Source of the DNA: an uncultured Bermanella sp. | Lineage (GTDB): Bacteria > Pseudomonadota > Gammaproteobacteria > Pseudomonadales > Oceanobacteraceae | Length of the DNA: 64,000 nucleotides | Assembly: GCA_913058575.1 (NCBI GenBank) | Contig: CAJXRF010000015.1 | Coordinates: 1-64,000, forward strand | Direction: 5' to 3' | Shown here: positions 1 through 9,095 of the stretch, in pieces | Position numbering within the stretch: the stretch's first letter is position 1 | How the letters are laid out: each line of letters starts with the position of its first letter | Notes under the pieces: generated by a model | Told to the model about the DNA's origin: nothing | Databases searched by the model: none | The model's input: the letters and a program-made list of their open reading frames with translations, nothing else | Translations under genes and position numbers: made by a program

Positions 1-775
1 ATGCCTTGGCGAGCTTTGGTAAACCTTTCCCCATCATGCCCACAGGGTCTTGGGATCCGCCCATAATCAAAATGGGTAAATTGCTCTGAACGTTTTCTAA
101 TGTCCCTTTAGAATATAACTGCACTAAAGCGGATAGGAAATCGTGCCATAGGCCGGTACTGCAAGGAAAGCCGCATAATGGATCTGATATGTAGAGGTCC
201 ACCTGTTGATTGTCTCGGCTTAACCAGTCGAATTCAGTTCTATTAGGCTTAAAGGCTTGATTAAATGTGCCAAATGACAAGAATTGTAAAAGACCACTGC
301 TTTTATTCGGACCTAGTCTTTTGCGTTCTATTTTTGCAACAAACTTTCCTGCTTTACTTAATAATACTGGTTGTAGGTTTGAGCCTGACAGTACAAGGCC
401 ATCAATTTTACGTGTGCAGTTAGCTAGATAAGATTGAACAATAAATGACCCCATGCTGTGGCCAAACAAATAATAAGGCAGGGTAGCATCACAGGCCTCG
501 TCTCTTACTACTTCTAAGTCTTCAAGCACTTTTTCCCAGCCTAAGTCTTTGGCATAAGAGCCCAATTGAGTTGTCTTGCTTTCGCCATGACCCCTATGGT
601 TATGGGCGACTACGGCATATCCAGCTATGACTAATTGCTGAGCAAAATGATGATAGCGCTTAGCGTGTTCAGCCATGCCATGATTAATATGTACCCAAGC
701 TTTGGCTTCATGATTTGGCCAAATATAGGCTTGAATTTGATGGCCATCTTTGGCAAATATAATTTTCTCTATCAT
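1..775 (-). CDS. alpha/beta hydrolase, lysophospholipase/monoacylglycerol lipase-like (3' end cut by window)
   Basis: The reverse strand encodes an open frame of 258 codons that runs off the left edge, so the C-terminus is missing. It starts at an ATG at 773–775. The protein begins MIEKIIFAKDGHQIQAYIWP. It shows an oxyanion-type NHGMAEH (about residues 31–37), the RGHGES block after strand 4, the nucleophile elbow GHSMGS with Ser107, and a late GGSQDP carrying the probable catalytic Asp. This order is typical of the Hydrolase_4 family (monoacylglycerol lipases, PldB-like lysophospholipases), soluble esterases that release fatty acids from glycerides or lysolipids. No signal peptide is visible. 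It is divergent from fadD, which would suit a lipid-degradation role (inference). The substrate is not determined. Confidence 0.85.
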   Translation of the reverse strand, partial: MIEKIIFAKDGHQIQAYIWPNHEAKAWVHINHGMAEHAKRYHHFAQQLVIAGYAVVAHNHRGHGESKTTQLGSYAKDLGWEKVLEDLEVVRDEACDATLPYYLFGHSMGSFIVQSYLANCTRKIDGLVLSGSNLQPVLLSKAGKFVAKIERKRLGPNKSSGLLQFLSFGTFNQAFKPNRTEFDWLSRDNQQVDLYISDPLCGFPCSTGLWHDFLSALVQLYSKGTLENVQSNLPILIMGGSQDPVGMMGKGLPKLAKA

Positions 776-911
776 GATTTTGGCTCTTATTTTTAAGTAT
801 TACATGTACCATAACATCGCTTAATTATGTATCTAAAAAAAGCCCCGCCTATAAATAATTGTAGGGCGTGTCTATAAATTGATCATGGGTAGGCGTCAGG
901 TGGTTTTAGGG

Positions 912-933
912 GCTTTGCGCAACGTGGCAAAGC
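912..933. other. short inverted repeat upstream of fadD
   Basis: Seven-base perfect arms GCTTTGC (912–918) and GCAAAGC (927–933) are separated by 8 bases, in the divergent gap between the hydrolase and fadD. There is no T-run after it. It could be a regulator site or part of the fadD leader. No PsrA- or FadR-like site was recognised nearby. Confidence 0.3.
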
Positions 934-1024
934 TGGTAATCTTGCGGCTCTTCCAGAAGTTTCTGTATGATAACTGTACAATAATAATAAACTTTAGGCT
1001 TAACAAAAATTTAAGTGGGGCGGT

Positions 1025-2710
1025 ATGAACCAGAATTTTTTTAGTGATAAATATCCAAAAGGTGTTCCTGCATCTGTTGATGTTGAAAAGTACAAGAACG
1101 TTGTAGAAGTTTTCAACAAAAGCGTTAAAAAATTCGCCGATCGTCCAGCTTTTACAGCGTTAGGGCAAACCCTAAATTACGGTGATATTGATCGTTTATC
1201 TGCCAACTTTGCTGCCTATCTTCAAAACGAAACAAAATTACAAAAGGGTGATCGAATAGCCGTTCAATTGCCTAACTTGTTGCAATACCCAATAGTGGTG
1301 TTTGGGGCTATGCGTGCGGGTTTAATTGTGGTGAATACCAACCCTCTTTATACCGAAAGGGAAATGGAACATCAGTTTAACGATTCAGGTGCTAAAGCCT
1401 TGGTTGTATTGGCTCAAATGGCCGGTAAAGCAGAGCGTGTTGTTGCAAAAACTCAAATAGAACAAGTGATTGTTACCCAGGCGGGTGATATGTGCAGCCC
1501 CCTTAAGCGCACACTTGTAAACTTTGTGATTAAGAATGTTCGTAAAGAAGTTGAAGCTTATTCTTTGCCTGGCCATAAAAAATTATTAGATGTATTGAAG
1601 GCCGGTACCAAGTCTCAGTACAAAGAAGTAGAAGTGGCGCCAGATGATATCTGTGTATTGCAATACACAGGTGGAACCACTGGTGTGGCAAAAGGTGCCA
1701 TGTTAACCAACCGCAACCTAGTATCTAATATGATGCAGGCGCACCCATTCTTCATTATGGGGTTAGGCGATAATAAAAATGATGAGGACTCTAAAAATAT
1801 TATTGCTCCTCTGCCTCTTTATCACATCTATGCCTTTACTGTTAACTGCATGATTTTAATGGAAACGGGTAACCACAACGTATTAATCCCAAATCCTCGC
1901 GATCTTATTGGCTTTATTAAAGAGCTTAAGAAATGGAGAGTGGATGCCTTTTTAGGTTTAAACACTTTGTTTGTAGGGCTTTGTAATAATGAAGACTTTA
2001 GAAATCTAGATTTTAGTTCTATGAAATTGACCATTTCCGGCGGCATGGCGTTAACCAAAGATGCTGCTGATACATGGAAAAAAGTAACTGGTTGCGATGT
2101 GTCTGAAGGTTACGGCATGACGGAAACATCTCCAATCGCTTCATTTAATCCTCCTGGTTATTCCCAGTTAGGTACAATCGGTATGCCAGTTCCAAATACG
2201 GTTTGTAAAGTTATTGGCGAAGATGGTGCTGACTTACCATTGGGTGAGTCTGGTGAGTTGTGCGTTAAAGGCCCACAGGTAATGAAAGGCTATTGGCAGC
2301 GTCCTGAAGCTACTGCTGAAACCATCACTGAAGATGGTTGGTTGAAAACCGGTGATGTGGCCGTGATTCAAGAAGACGGTTACATGAAAATTGTTGATCG
2401 TAAGAAAGACATGATTATCGTCTCTGGCTTTAACGTATACCCAAATGAGATTGAAGACGTGGTTTCTAGCCACCCTGATATTGTTGAATGTGCTGCTGTC
2501 GGTATTCCAGACAGTGTGAGCGGTGAAAAAGTGAAAGTCTTCGCTGTTAGCTCTAACCCTGCCTTAACAGAAAAAGACGTGACTAGCTTCTGCCGTGAAC
2601 GTTTGACTGCTTATAAGGTGCCTAAATTAGTGGAGTTCCGTGAAGACTTACCAAAAACCAATGTAGGTAAGATTTTACGTCGCGAACTGCGAGATGAAGA
2701 AACCGCCTAG
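1025..2710 (+). CDS. fadD: long-chain fatty-acid–CoA ligase FadD
   Basis: This 561-aa adenylate-forming enzyme activates fatty acids to acyl-CoA with ATP and CoA, the entry step of beta-oxidation, at the inner face of the membrane. The AMP-binding P-loop YTGGTTGVAKG starts at residue 214 and the second signature YGMTETSP at residue 363. The C-terminal hinge and FACS region DGWLKTGDVA…DRKKDMIIVSGFNVYP follows at about 435–475, and the catalytic Lys region NVGKILRRELR is at the end. Length matches FadD of Pseudomonas and E. coli (about 560 aa). The ATG at 1025 has a GTGGGG ribosome site just upstream. A strong terminator follows, so the gene is probably monocistronic. A medium-chain or aromatic substrate cannot be excluded from sequence alone. 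Confidence 0.93.
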   Translation: MNQNFFSDKYPKGVPASVDVEKYKNVVEVFNKSVKKFADRPAFTALGQTLNYGDIDRLSANFAAYLQNETKLQKGDRIAVQLPNLLQYPIVVFGAMRAGLIVVNTNPLYTEREMEHQFNDSGAKALVVLAQMAGKAERVVAKTQIEQVIVTQAGDMCSPLKRTLVNFVIKNVRKEVEAYSLPGHKKLLDVLKAGTKSQYKEVEVAPDDICVLQYTGGTTGVAKGAMLTNRNLVSNMMQAHPFFIMGLGDNKNDEDSKNIIAPLPLYHIYAFTVNCMILMETGNHNVLIPNPRDLIGFIKELKKWRVDAFLGLNTLFVGLCNNEDFRNLDFSSMKLTISGGMALTKDAADTWKKVTGCDVSEGYGMTETSPIASFNPPGYSQLGTIGMPVPNTVCKVIGEDGADLPLGESGELCVKGPQVMKGYWQRPEATAETITEDGWLKTGDVAVIQEDGYMKIVDRKKDMIIVSGFNVYPNEIEDVVSSHPDIVECAAVGIPDSVSGEKVKVFAVSSNPALTEKDVTSFCRERLTAYKVPKLVEFREDLPKTNVGKILRRELRDEETA

Positions 2711-2735
2711 TCTCTTAGGCTGTTAGTGATATAAA

Positions 2736-2758
2736 ACGCCCTCTATTGAGGGCGTTTT
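2736..2758 (+). terminator. Rho-independent terminator of fadD
   Basis: Perfect 8-bp stem ACGCCCTC (2736–2743) / GAGGGCGT (2748–2755) with a TATT loop and a short T-run, 25 bases after the fadD stop codon. Confidence 0.9.
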
Positions 2759-2765
2759 GCGTTCA

Positions 2766-2912
2766 GGGATGAACGTATGCAGCGAATCCATGGATGGATA
2801 GGAGCGGCGGCGTAGGGATGAACGTATGCCACGAATCCAGGGATGGATAAGAGTAACGGCGTACGGATGAACGTATGCCATGTACCCAAGGGTGGATTGA
2901 GAGTGGCGGCGT
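2766..2912. repeat. three tandem copies of a 49-bp intergenic repeat
   Basis: Three head-to-tail units begin at 2766, 2815 and 2864 with exact 49-base spacing. Each begins GGATGAACGTATGC (first base variable). Each then carries a middle block like CGAATCCAnGGATGGAT and ends in a CGGCGT block. Units 1 and 2 are closely similar; unit 3 is more diverged. The array lies between the fadD terminator and hrpA, in DNA with no convincing gene. The remainder of the 389-bp gap (2913–3099) shows nothing clear; the two short open frames there have no recognisable domain. Confidence 0.85.
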
Positions 2913-3099
2913 TAAGGGTGGAGGTAGCCATTAATCAAGTAAAAATGGCAGTGACAAAACCAATGTTTATTGCGGCCATAAGCAGGAAGATGCACCCGCG
3001 AGCATGTTCCTGTAATATCAGCGCCATTTTTACAATATTGGCCAATCTTATGTTCATCTCTTTGTCGGCCAGTTATATATTCAAATTCATTACGGGTAT

Positions 3100-6000
3100 T
3101 TGAAATTCGTGTCAGATCAATTGAAACAGCTTGAACAATTATTACCGGCTTGCATGATTCAAAAGCGTTTTGCTTTTTCGCGTCAATTGGTAAAAATAAA
3201 GCAACTTCAAAAGCAAAATAAGCCCATTGAAGAGGCATTATTTAAGCTTTCAGCTCAAGTGGTAAAGAACGTCGAGCTGGCACAAAGTCGCGCAAACTCA
3301 ACCCCTAAAATCACCTACGACGACCATTTACCCATAAGCCAAAAACGCGATGCTATATCAAAAGCCATTGATGAGAATCAAGTGGTGGTCATCGCAGGCG
3401 AGACAGGCAGTGGTAAAACCACGCAAATTCCTAAAATATGCCTTGAATTAGGCCTTGCCAACAACGGCATGATTGCTCATACCCAGCCCAGACGAATTGC
3501 AGCACGGTCGGTGGCACAACGCATTGCTGATGAAGTGCATGTGGAACTGGGTAATGAAGTGGGCTTTCAAATACGTTTTAGTGATCAATCTAAAGACACC
3601 ACTTTAGTAAAGCTCATGACCGATGGTATTTTATTAGCAGAAACTCAGCATGATAAATTCCTAAATAAATACAGCGTTATCATCATTGATGAAGCTCATG
3701 AGCGAAGCTTAAATATCGACTTTTTGCTGGGTTATCTAAAACAATTATTATCTAAGCGCAAAGATTTAAAAGTGATTATTACATCTGCCACCATTGATGT
3801 GGAGCGTTTCTCAAATCATTTTGATAAGGCGCCGGTCATTGAAGTATCAGGGCGAACCTTTCCCGTTGAAACCCGTTACCGTGCGCTGTTAGATTTAGAA
3901 AAAGAAGACGAAGACAGTGAAGAAAGCGAAGGAGATTTATACCGAGGCATATTAGATGCCGTGGAAGAATTACAAACTGAAGATGCCCAACGCCAACAAT
4001 TGGGTGACGTTTTGGTATTTTTAAGTGGTGAGCGAGAAATTCGTGAAACTTCTTTATTATTAAAGAAAGCCAATTATAAAAGCACCATTGTTTTACCCTT
4101 GTATGCGCGACTCAATAGTTCTGAGCAAAATAAAATATTTAACCCCACATCGGGCCAGCGCCGCATTATTTTGGCCACTAACGTGGCTGAAACGTCATTA
4201 ACAGTGCCCGGTATTCGCTATGTTATTGACACAGGTGTTGCGCGAATAAGTCGTTACAGCTATCGCTCTAAGGTGCAGCGCTTACCTATAGAAGCTATTT
4301 CACAGGCCAGTGCCAATCAACGTAAGGGTCGTTGTGGGCGTGTCAGTGAAGGGGTGTGTATTCGCTTATATAGCGAAGAAGATTTTAATTCTCGTCCTGA
4401 ATTTAGCGAACCTGAAATACAACGCACCAATTTGGCCGCCGTTATATTGCAAATGCTGTCACTTAAATTAGGAGACGTCACTGATTTTCCTTTTGTGGAT
4501 GCCCCTGATAACCGCTTTGTAAAAGATGGCTACAACCTATTAAAAGAACTTGGCGCCATTTCATCTGGTAATTCTATTAATTCGGTGGGCATGGCGCTCT
4601 CTAAATTACCAGTAGATCCTCGTATTGCTCGTATGCTAATTGCAGCGGGTAAGAATAATTGTTTGTCGGAATTACTAATTGTTGCTGCTGCCTTAAGTAT
4701 TCAAGATCCAAGAGAGAGGCCAGAAGAAAAGAGACAGGCGGCCGATCAAAAACATGCCGAGTTTAAACATGAAGATAGCGACTTCTTAACGCTTTTTAAT
4801 ATCTGGCAACGTTTTGAAGAAGAGCGTCAAAACGGCACAAATAATCAGCTACGACAATTTTGCAAAAAGAATTTTTTAAATTACATGCGTATGCGCGAAT
4901 GGCGGGATGTGCATTACCAATTACGTTTGCAATGTAAGCAGTTAAAGCTAACTGAAAACTCTGAAGCGGCTGGCTACGCCACTATTCACCAAGCAATTTT
5001 GACGGGCTTTTTAAGTCACATTGGTAACAAGTCAGATGAAGGAGATTATCACGGTGCTCGTAATCGTCGCTTTATGCTGTTTCCAGGAAGTGGCATTTTT
5101 AAAAAGCGCCCGAAATGGGTGGTAACCGCTGAATTAGTGGAAACCAGCCGTTTATATGCCCGTATGAATGCCAAGATAGAACCGGAATGGCTAGAGCCTC
5201 ACGCAGGACACTTGGTTAAGAAAAAATATCTTGAACCTCATTGGTCCAGTAAGCGTGGCCAGGTGGTGGCTTATGAACAAGTCTCTTTGTTTGGGCTGGT
5301 TATTGTGCCTAAAAGGGCTATTGCTTATGGCAATATTGATGAACCCATCAGTCATGATATTTTTATTCGCGAAGCACTGGTATTGGGGAATATTCGCACT
5401 AAGGGCGCTTTTCTTAAGTACAACCAAAACCTAATTGCTGAAATTTCAGAATTAGAGGATAAAAGTCGGCGCCGCGATATTGTCGTAGATGAAGAGCGAT
5501 TATATGAATTTTACAGTGAGCGTGTGGCTCAACACATTACTTCCACTGCCAGTTTTGAAAAATGGCGTCAGCAACAAGATGACGGTTTATTAAAAGCCAC
5601 CAAATCATATTTAATGCAGCATGGGGCAGAGAATGTCACTGAAGCACTTTTCCCCGATCACTTCTCTCAAAGCAGCATTATTTACCCATTAGCTTACCGT
5701 TTTGAGCCCACCCATAATGAGGACGGTGTCAGCGTGAGAGTGCCCGTTGCCATGTTAAAGCAATTGCCAGTGAGCCGCTTACAGTGGTTAGTTCCCGGCA
5801 TGATTCGCGACAAAGTTATTGCGCTGGTAAAAAGTTTAAGTAAGACCATTCGTAAACAACTGGTGCCAGTCCCAGATTTTGTAGATGAATTCTTGGCTAA
5901 GAATCAGGCTTGTGATCAACCTATAACAGATGTGTTATCGCAGTTTATTTACCAAACTAGGCGAATAAAAGTGAATGCTGAAGATTGGAATCTTTCTCAG

Positions 6001-7020
6001 CTAGATAGGCATTATCTAATGAATATCCAAGTGGTAAACGATGACAATAGCATGATCGTTCAAGGTCGTAATTGGCATGATTTACTAGAGGAAGTGGGCG
6101 ACAGGGCCAATGTGGCGGTACAAGCAAAAGGGAATGATCTAGAGCGTAAAGATATAAAACGCTGGGATTTAAACAGCTTGCCGGAAACTTACCACATGAA
6201 GCAGGCAGGAATACAAGTCACCTTATTCCCAGCCTTAATAGATGAGCAATCAAGTGTCTCTCTACAATTATTAGAGCGCAAAGATGAAGCAGACCTTAAT
6301 ACCCGCTTGGCGGTGTATCGACTATTACAGTTAGAGCTTACGGATCAAGTGAGCTGGATACACAAAGAAGTGCAAAAACGTTTGGTTCAAGAAATTATTT
6401 ATTATTCTAACATTGGTAATAAAACAGAGTTATTAAATGGCGTGACACAATTAGTGTTCAAATGCAGTTTTGAGTTTATTGACATTCCCAGAAATGAAGA
6501 TGCCTTTAACGAAATAAAGCAACAAGGTCGTGGAAAAATTGGCCAAACTCTAGATGACATAGTGGGTTTAATAAAACAAATTATGTCTGAATATCATCTA
6601 TTGAAAAAGAAAATGAAAAAGCAAAATCAACTAGCCTTTGCCTTTGCGGTGAGCGATATTAACGGTCAAGTTTCACAAATTATGCCTAAAGGTTTTATTG
6701 GCTTAGTGGATTATGAATCGCTTAAACATTATCCAAGGTATATTAAAGCGATGATGATACGCATGGACAAGCTGCAGGGAAATTTGCAAAAAGACAAACT
6801 TTTGCAATTGAAAATCATGGATTGGCAAGAACAATATCAGGATTTGTTGGGCAAGTTGCCAGCTCATTTGAACTGTTATCCTGAAGTACTGCCGCTTAAT
6901 TGGATGATGCAGGAATTTCGAGTGTCTTTATTTGCGCAAGAATTAGGCACTGCTATTCCTGTTTCAGAAAAGCGTTGGAAGGCACAATTTGAAAAAGCAT
7001 TACAAAGTGTCAATCAATAA
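3100..7020 (+). CDS. hrpA: ATP-dependent RNA helicase HrpA (DEAH box)
   Basis: This 1306-aa DEAH-box helicase has the usual HrpA length (about 1300 aa). In order: an N-terminal basic region, Walker A GETGSGKTT at residues 100–108, the DEAH box at 197–200, motif III SAT, the helicase C domain with QRKGRCGR, and then the OB-fold and DUF3418 C-terminal half. HrpA-type helicases unwind RNA and act on stalled or colliding ribosomes and fimbrial mRNA processing (family knowledge). The frame opens at TTG 3100. A GTG at 3109 (MSDQLKQLEQ…) is an equally possible start because the only purine-rich stretch, GGG at 3094–3096, fits it better. The gene stands alone. Confidence 0.93.
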   Translation: MKFVSDQLKQLEQLLPACMIQKRFAFSRQLVKIKQLQKQNKPIEEALFKLSAQVVKNVELAQSRANSTPKITYDDHLPISQKRDAISKAIDENQVVVIAGETGSGKTTQIPKICLELGLANNGMIAHTQPRRIAARSVAQRIADEVHVELGNEVGFQIRFSDQSKDTTLVKLMTDGILLAETQHDKFLNKYSVIIIDEAHERSLNIDFLLGYLKQLLSKRKDLKVIITSATIDVERFSNHFDKAPVIEVSGRTFPVETRYRALLDLEKEDEDSEESEGDLYRGILDAVEELQTEDAQRQQLGDVLVFLSGEREIRETSLLLKKANYKSTIVLPLYARLNSSEQNKIFNPTSGQRRIILATNVAETSLTVPGIRYVIDTGVARISRYSYRSKVQRLPIEAISQASANQRKGRCGRVSEGVCIRLYSEEDFNSRPEFSEPEIQRTNLAAVILQMLSLKLGDVTDFPFVDAPDNRFVKDGYNLLKELGAISSGNSINSVGMALSKLPVDPRIARMLIAAGKNNCLSELLIVAAALSIQDPRERPEEKRQAADQKHAEFKHEDSDFLTLFNIWQRFEEERQNGTNNQLRQFCKKNFLNYMRMREWRDVHYQLRLQCKQLKLTENSEAAGYATIHQAILTGFLSHIGNKSDEGDYHGARNRRFMLFPGSGIFKKRPKWVVTAELVETSRLYARMNAKIEPEWLEPHAGHLVKKKYLEPHWSSKRGQVVAYEQVSLFGLVIVPKRAIAYGNIDEPISHDIFIREALVLGNIRTKGAFLKYNQNLIAEISELEDKSRRRDIVVDEERLYEFYSERVAQHITSTASFEKWRQQQDDGLLKATKSYLMQHGAENVTEALFPDHFSQSSIIYPLAYRFEPTHNEDGVSVRVPVAMLKQLPVSRLQWLVPGMIRDKVIALVKSLSKTIRKQLVPVPDFVDEFLAKNQACDQPITDVLSQFIYQTRRIKVNAEDWNLSQLDRHYLMNIQVVNDDNSMIVQGRNWHDLLEEVGDRANVAVQAKGNDLERKDIKRWDLNSLPETYHMKQAGIQVTLFPALIDEQSSVSLQLLERKDEADLNTRLAVYRLLQLELTDQVSWIHKEVQKRLVQEIIYYSNIGNKTELLNGVTQLVFKCSFEFIDIPRNEDAFNEIKQQGRGKIGQTLDDIVGLIKQIMSEYHLLKKKMKKQNQLAFAFAVSDINGQVSQIMPKGFIGLVDYESLKHYPRYIKAMMIRMDKLQGNLQKDKLLQLKIMDWQEQYQDLLGKLPAHLNCYPEVLPLNWMMQEFRVSLFAQELGTAIPVSEKRWKAQFEKALQSVNQ

Positions 7021-7085
7021 CGAATAAGCTGTGGCACACTGTGGTACATATTTTTCAATGAATGATTAAACCTATCGAATGGCCA

Positions 7086-7109
7086 GTGACTTTGGTTCAC
7101 AAAAGTCAC
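7086..7109. promoter_or_regulatory. 8-bp inverted repeat upstream of the FabH-like gene
   Basis: Arms GTGACTTT (7086–7093) and AAAGTCAC (7102–7109) are perfect, with an 8-base gap and no T-run. It sits about 210 bases before the coding start, in the hrpA–ketoacyl synthase intergenic region. It looks like an operator for a dimeric regulator rather than a terminator; the regulator is unknown. Confidence 0.35.
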
Positions 7110-7315
7110 ACAAAGTATTCGCCGCTAAGGGGTATACTGGCTTATATTCGATTACAACTAAAAATAATTATTTAAGTCTGCTGCTAAGTGGCATCCCCAT
7201 GGGGATTGCATTATAGTTTTGTCTCAATATAAATTATGTACATGTGCGCAATTTAGAGTCAGAGCCGCTAGGGAATGCACGGCCAACAATATTAGAACGT
7301 ATTAGGGGAAGTTTA

Positions 7316-8437
7316 GTGAAACAAGTGGTAATCAGTGGTACAGGTCTATATACCCCAAGTCATTCCATTTCAAATGATGAGCTAGTCGCAGCGTTTAACG
7401 CTTATGTTGATGACTTCAACGAAACAAATAAAGCTGCGATAGAAGCGGGTTCGGTGCAAGCTTTGGCTCAAAGTAGTAGCGCCTTTATTGAAAAGGCCTC
7501 GGGCATTAAAAGCCGCTTCGTCATTGATAAAGCCGGTATTTTAGACCCCAAGAGAATGACGCCTTATATTGCTGAGCGCAGCAACGATGAGCATTCCATT
7601 CAGTGCGAAATGTCCATTGTGGCCGCTAAGCAAGCTCTACAGCAGGCTGGTAAGACAGTTGATGACGTGGACATGGTGATTGTAGCCTGTTCAAACCTAC
7701 AGCGTGCTTACCCAGCTGTGGCCGTTGAAGTGCAAACAGCCCTGGGCATTCAAGGCTTTGCTTATGATATGAATGTTGCCTGTAGTTCTGCCACATTTGG
7801 TATTCAGTCGGGTGTTAACGCTATTCAGGCGGGCTCTGCCCGTTGCGTGTTGATGCTTAACCCTGAAATTTGCAGCAGCCATTTAAACTTTCGTGATCGC
7901 GACAGTCACTTTATTTTTGGTGATGCTTGTACAGCGGTTATTTTAGAAGACAGTGAGCAAGCCGTTAGCTCAGTGCAATACAATATTTTGGGTACCAAGC
8001 TGCAAACGGTTTTCTCTAACAATATTCGAAATAACGCTGGTTTCCTGAACCGCTGTGACGAATCTGGCTTGGGCAAACCTGATAAGTTGTTTATTCAGAA
8101 CGGACGCAAAGTATTTAAAGAAGTATGTCCTATGGTGGCAACTCAAATATCAGAGCACCTTGAAGAGCTCTCAGTGTCTTCAGATCAGCTTAGTCGTATG
8201 TGGTTACACCAAGCCAATTTAAGCATGAACCAGCTTATTTCGAAGCGTGTATTGGGCCGTACGGCCGAAACCCATGAAGCCCCGGTGATTCTAGACAGTT
8301 ATGCTAATACCAGCTCGGCGGGCTCTATTATTGCTTATCACCTTCATAAAGAAGACCTTAATAGCGGTGACTATGGGGTGATTTGCAGTTTTGGGGCGGG
8401 ATACTCCATTGGCAGTGTAATTGTGCAAAAGTGCTAA
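7316..8437 (+). CDS. beta-ketoacyl-ACP synthase III-like (FabH family)
   Basis: FabH-fold condensing enzyme of 373 aa from the chosen GTG at 7316, which has a clean AGGGGAA ribosome site at 7304–7310. The open frame extends 24 codons further upstream to GTG 7244, but without a comparable site. The protein begins MKQVVISGTGLYTPSHSISN. The catalytic triad is visible: Cys156 in NVACSSATFG, His298 in WLHQANLSMN and Asn331 in YANTSSAGS. This long FabH type (about 373 aa versus 317 for E. coli FabH) is common in Pseudomonas and relatives. It is predicted to condense an acyl-CoA starter with malonyl-ACP to start fatty-acid synthesis. Which starter it prefers, and whether it is the main initiating enzyme, cannot be told. 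Confidence 0.85.
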   Translation: MKQVVISGTGLYTPSHSISNDELVAAFNAYVDDFNETNKAAIEAGSVQALAQSSSAFIEKASGIKSRFVIDKAGILDPKRMTPYIAERSNDEHSIQCEMSIVAAKQALQQAGKTVDDVDMVIVACSNLQRAYPAVAVEVQTALGIQGFAYDMNVACSSATFGIQSGVNAIQAGSARCVLMLNPEICSSHLNFRDRDSHFIFGDACTAVILEDSEQAVSSVQYNILGTKLQTVFSNNIRNNAGFLNRCDESGLGKPDKLFIQNGRKVFKEVCPMVATQISEHLEELSVSSDQLSRMWLHQANLSMNQLISKRVLGRTAETHEAPVILDSYANTSSAGSIIAYHLHKEDLNSGDYGVICSFGAGYSIGSVIVQKC

Positions 8438-8468
8438 TCGGACACAATCAACACTTTTTATAATTTTA

Positions 8469-8490
8469 GGGCCTTTTAAGGCCCTTTTTT
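8469..8490 (+). terminator. terminator after the FabH-like gene
   Basis: Stem GGGCC (8469–8473) / GGCCC (8480–8484) with loop TTTTAA and a run of six T. Confidence 0.85.
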
Positions 8491-8695
8491 GTGGGTGAAA
8501 GTTTAAAAATATTACCCAAATGTAATACTTTTGTGATGATTTAAAAAATACGACATTTTTATTAATAAATGCCATTTATTTCTCATTAAAAATGAACCAT
8601 CTTTCTTGGTGTAACTCCTATTAGGTATTGAAAATAGAGCTTGATTCTACTTTCAGCCAATAACTAATAATTTTATACATAATGAGGGGACTCTC

Positions 8696-9073
8696 ATGGC
8701 GAATAACAAAATGAAACCTTTGGCGATGGCATTTGGTGCATCACTTCTAGCAAGCGTTGCAACGACCACAGTGGCAGCTGAAAACCCGTTTGTTTCTCAG
8801 TCTTTAGAATCTGGCTACAAAGTAGCGATGGAAGGCAAGTGCGGCGAAGGTAAGTGCGGTGGTGATAAGGCTGCTAAAGAAGGTAAGTGTGGTGAAGGTA
8901 AGTGCGGTGGTGATAAGGCTGCTAAAGAAGGTAAGTGTGGTGAAGGCAAATGTGGTGGTGATAAGGCTGCTAAAGAAGGTAAATGTGGTGAAGGCAAATG
9001 TGGCGGCGATAAAGCAGCCAGTAAAACCAAAGAAGGCAAATGTGGCGAAGGCAAGTGTGGTGGTAAGTCTTAA
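8696..9073 (+). CDS. bufA: bufferin-type RiPP metallophore precursor (ten EGKCG motifs)
   Basis: This 125-aa exported precursor has a Sec signal peptide (residues 1 to about 28, ending TVAA) and a short linker. The remainder is built from EGKCGEGKCGGDKAAK blocks. There are five double-EGKCG blocks, giving Cys at 49, 54, 65, 70, 81, 86, 97, 102, 116 and 121. In the described bufferin family, a DUF692 (MNIO) enzyme with its DUF2063 partner converts EGKCG cysteines to thiooxazole-type heterocycles, and the exported product binds copper. The next three genes are exactly these partners. The ATG at 8696 follows a GAGGGG site. The motif count is higher than in the founding examples I remember. Metal specificity is inferred from the family, not seen. 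Confidence 0.88.
   Translation: MANNKMKPLAMAFGASLLASVATTTVAAENPFVSQSLESGYKVAMEGKCGEGKCGGDKAAKEGKCGEGKCGGDKAAKEGKCGEGKCGGDKAAKEGKCGEGKCGGDKAASKTKEGKCGEGKCGGKS
8831..9070 (+). repeat. in-frame 48-bp tandem repeat inside bufA
   Basis: Four 48-bp units start at 8831, 8879, 8927 and 8975. A fifth, partial unit starts at 9032 after a 9-base insertion coding SKT. Units differ mainly at third codon positions (GGT/GGC, AAG/AAA), so the array is under protein-level selection and open to slippage or recombination that would change the number of cores. Confidence 0.9.
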
Positions 9074-9095
9074 CGGCTAATGGAAAGGAACGCAC

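Noticed and set aside
2766-2912. Possible CRISPR array.
   Set aside because: Units are contiguous, with similarity across the whole 49 bases and no unique spacers; no cas genes are nearby.
2843-3238. Overlapping frames on both strands (86 aa plus, 108 aa minus) ahead of hrpA.
   Set aside because: No recognised domain, they run through the 49-bp repeat and into hrpA, and lack convincing ribosome sites.
8600-8695. ECF sigma-type promoter for the bufferin operon (GTAAC near 8611, GAAA further on).
   Set aside because: Spacing between the two elements is too short and no CGAA/CGTC-type −10 is present; an ordinary promoter with TTGATT (8641–8646) and TAATAA (8665–8670) fits as well. Unresolved.
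8815-9080. Long antisense and shifted open frames across the bufA repeat (79 aa minus, 73 aa plus).
   Set aside because: They are shadows produced by the 48-bp periodicity: low-complexity Pro/His/Ser or Val/Lys/Ala repeats with no ribosome site, while the bufA frame has signal peptide and motif conservation.
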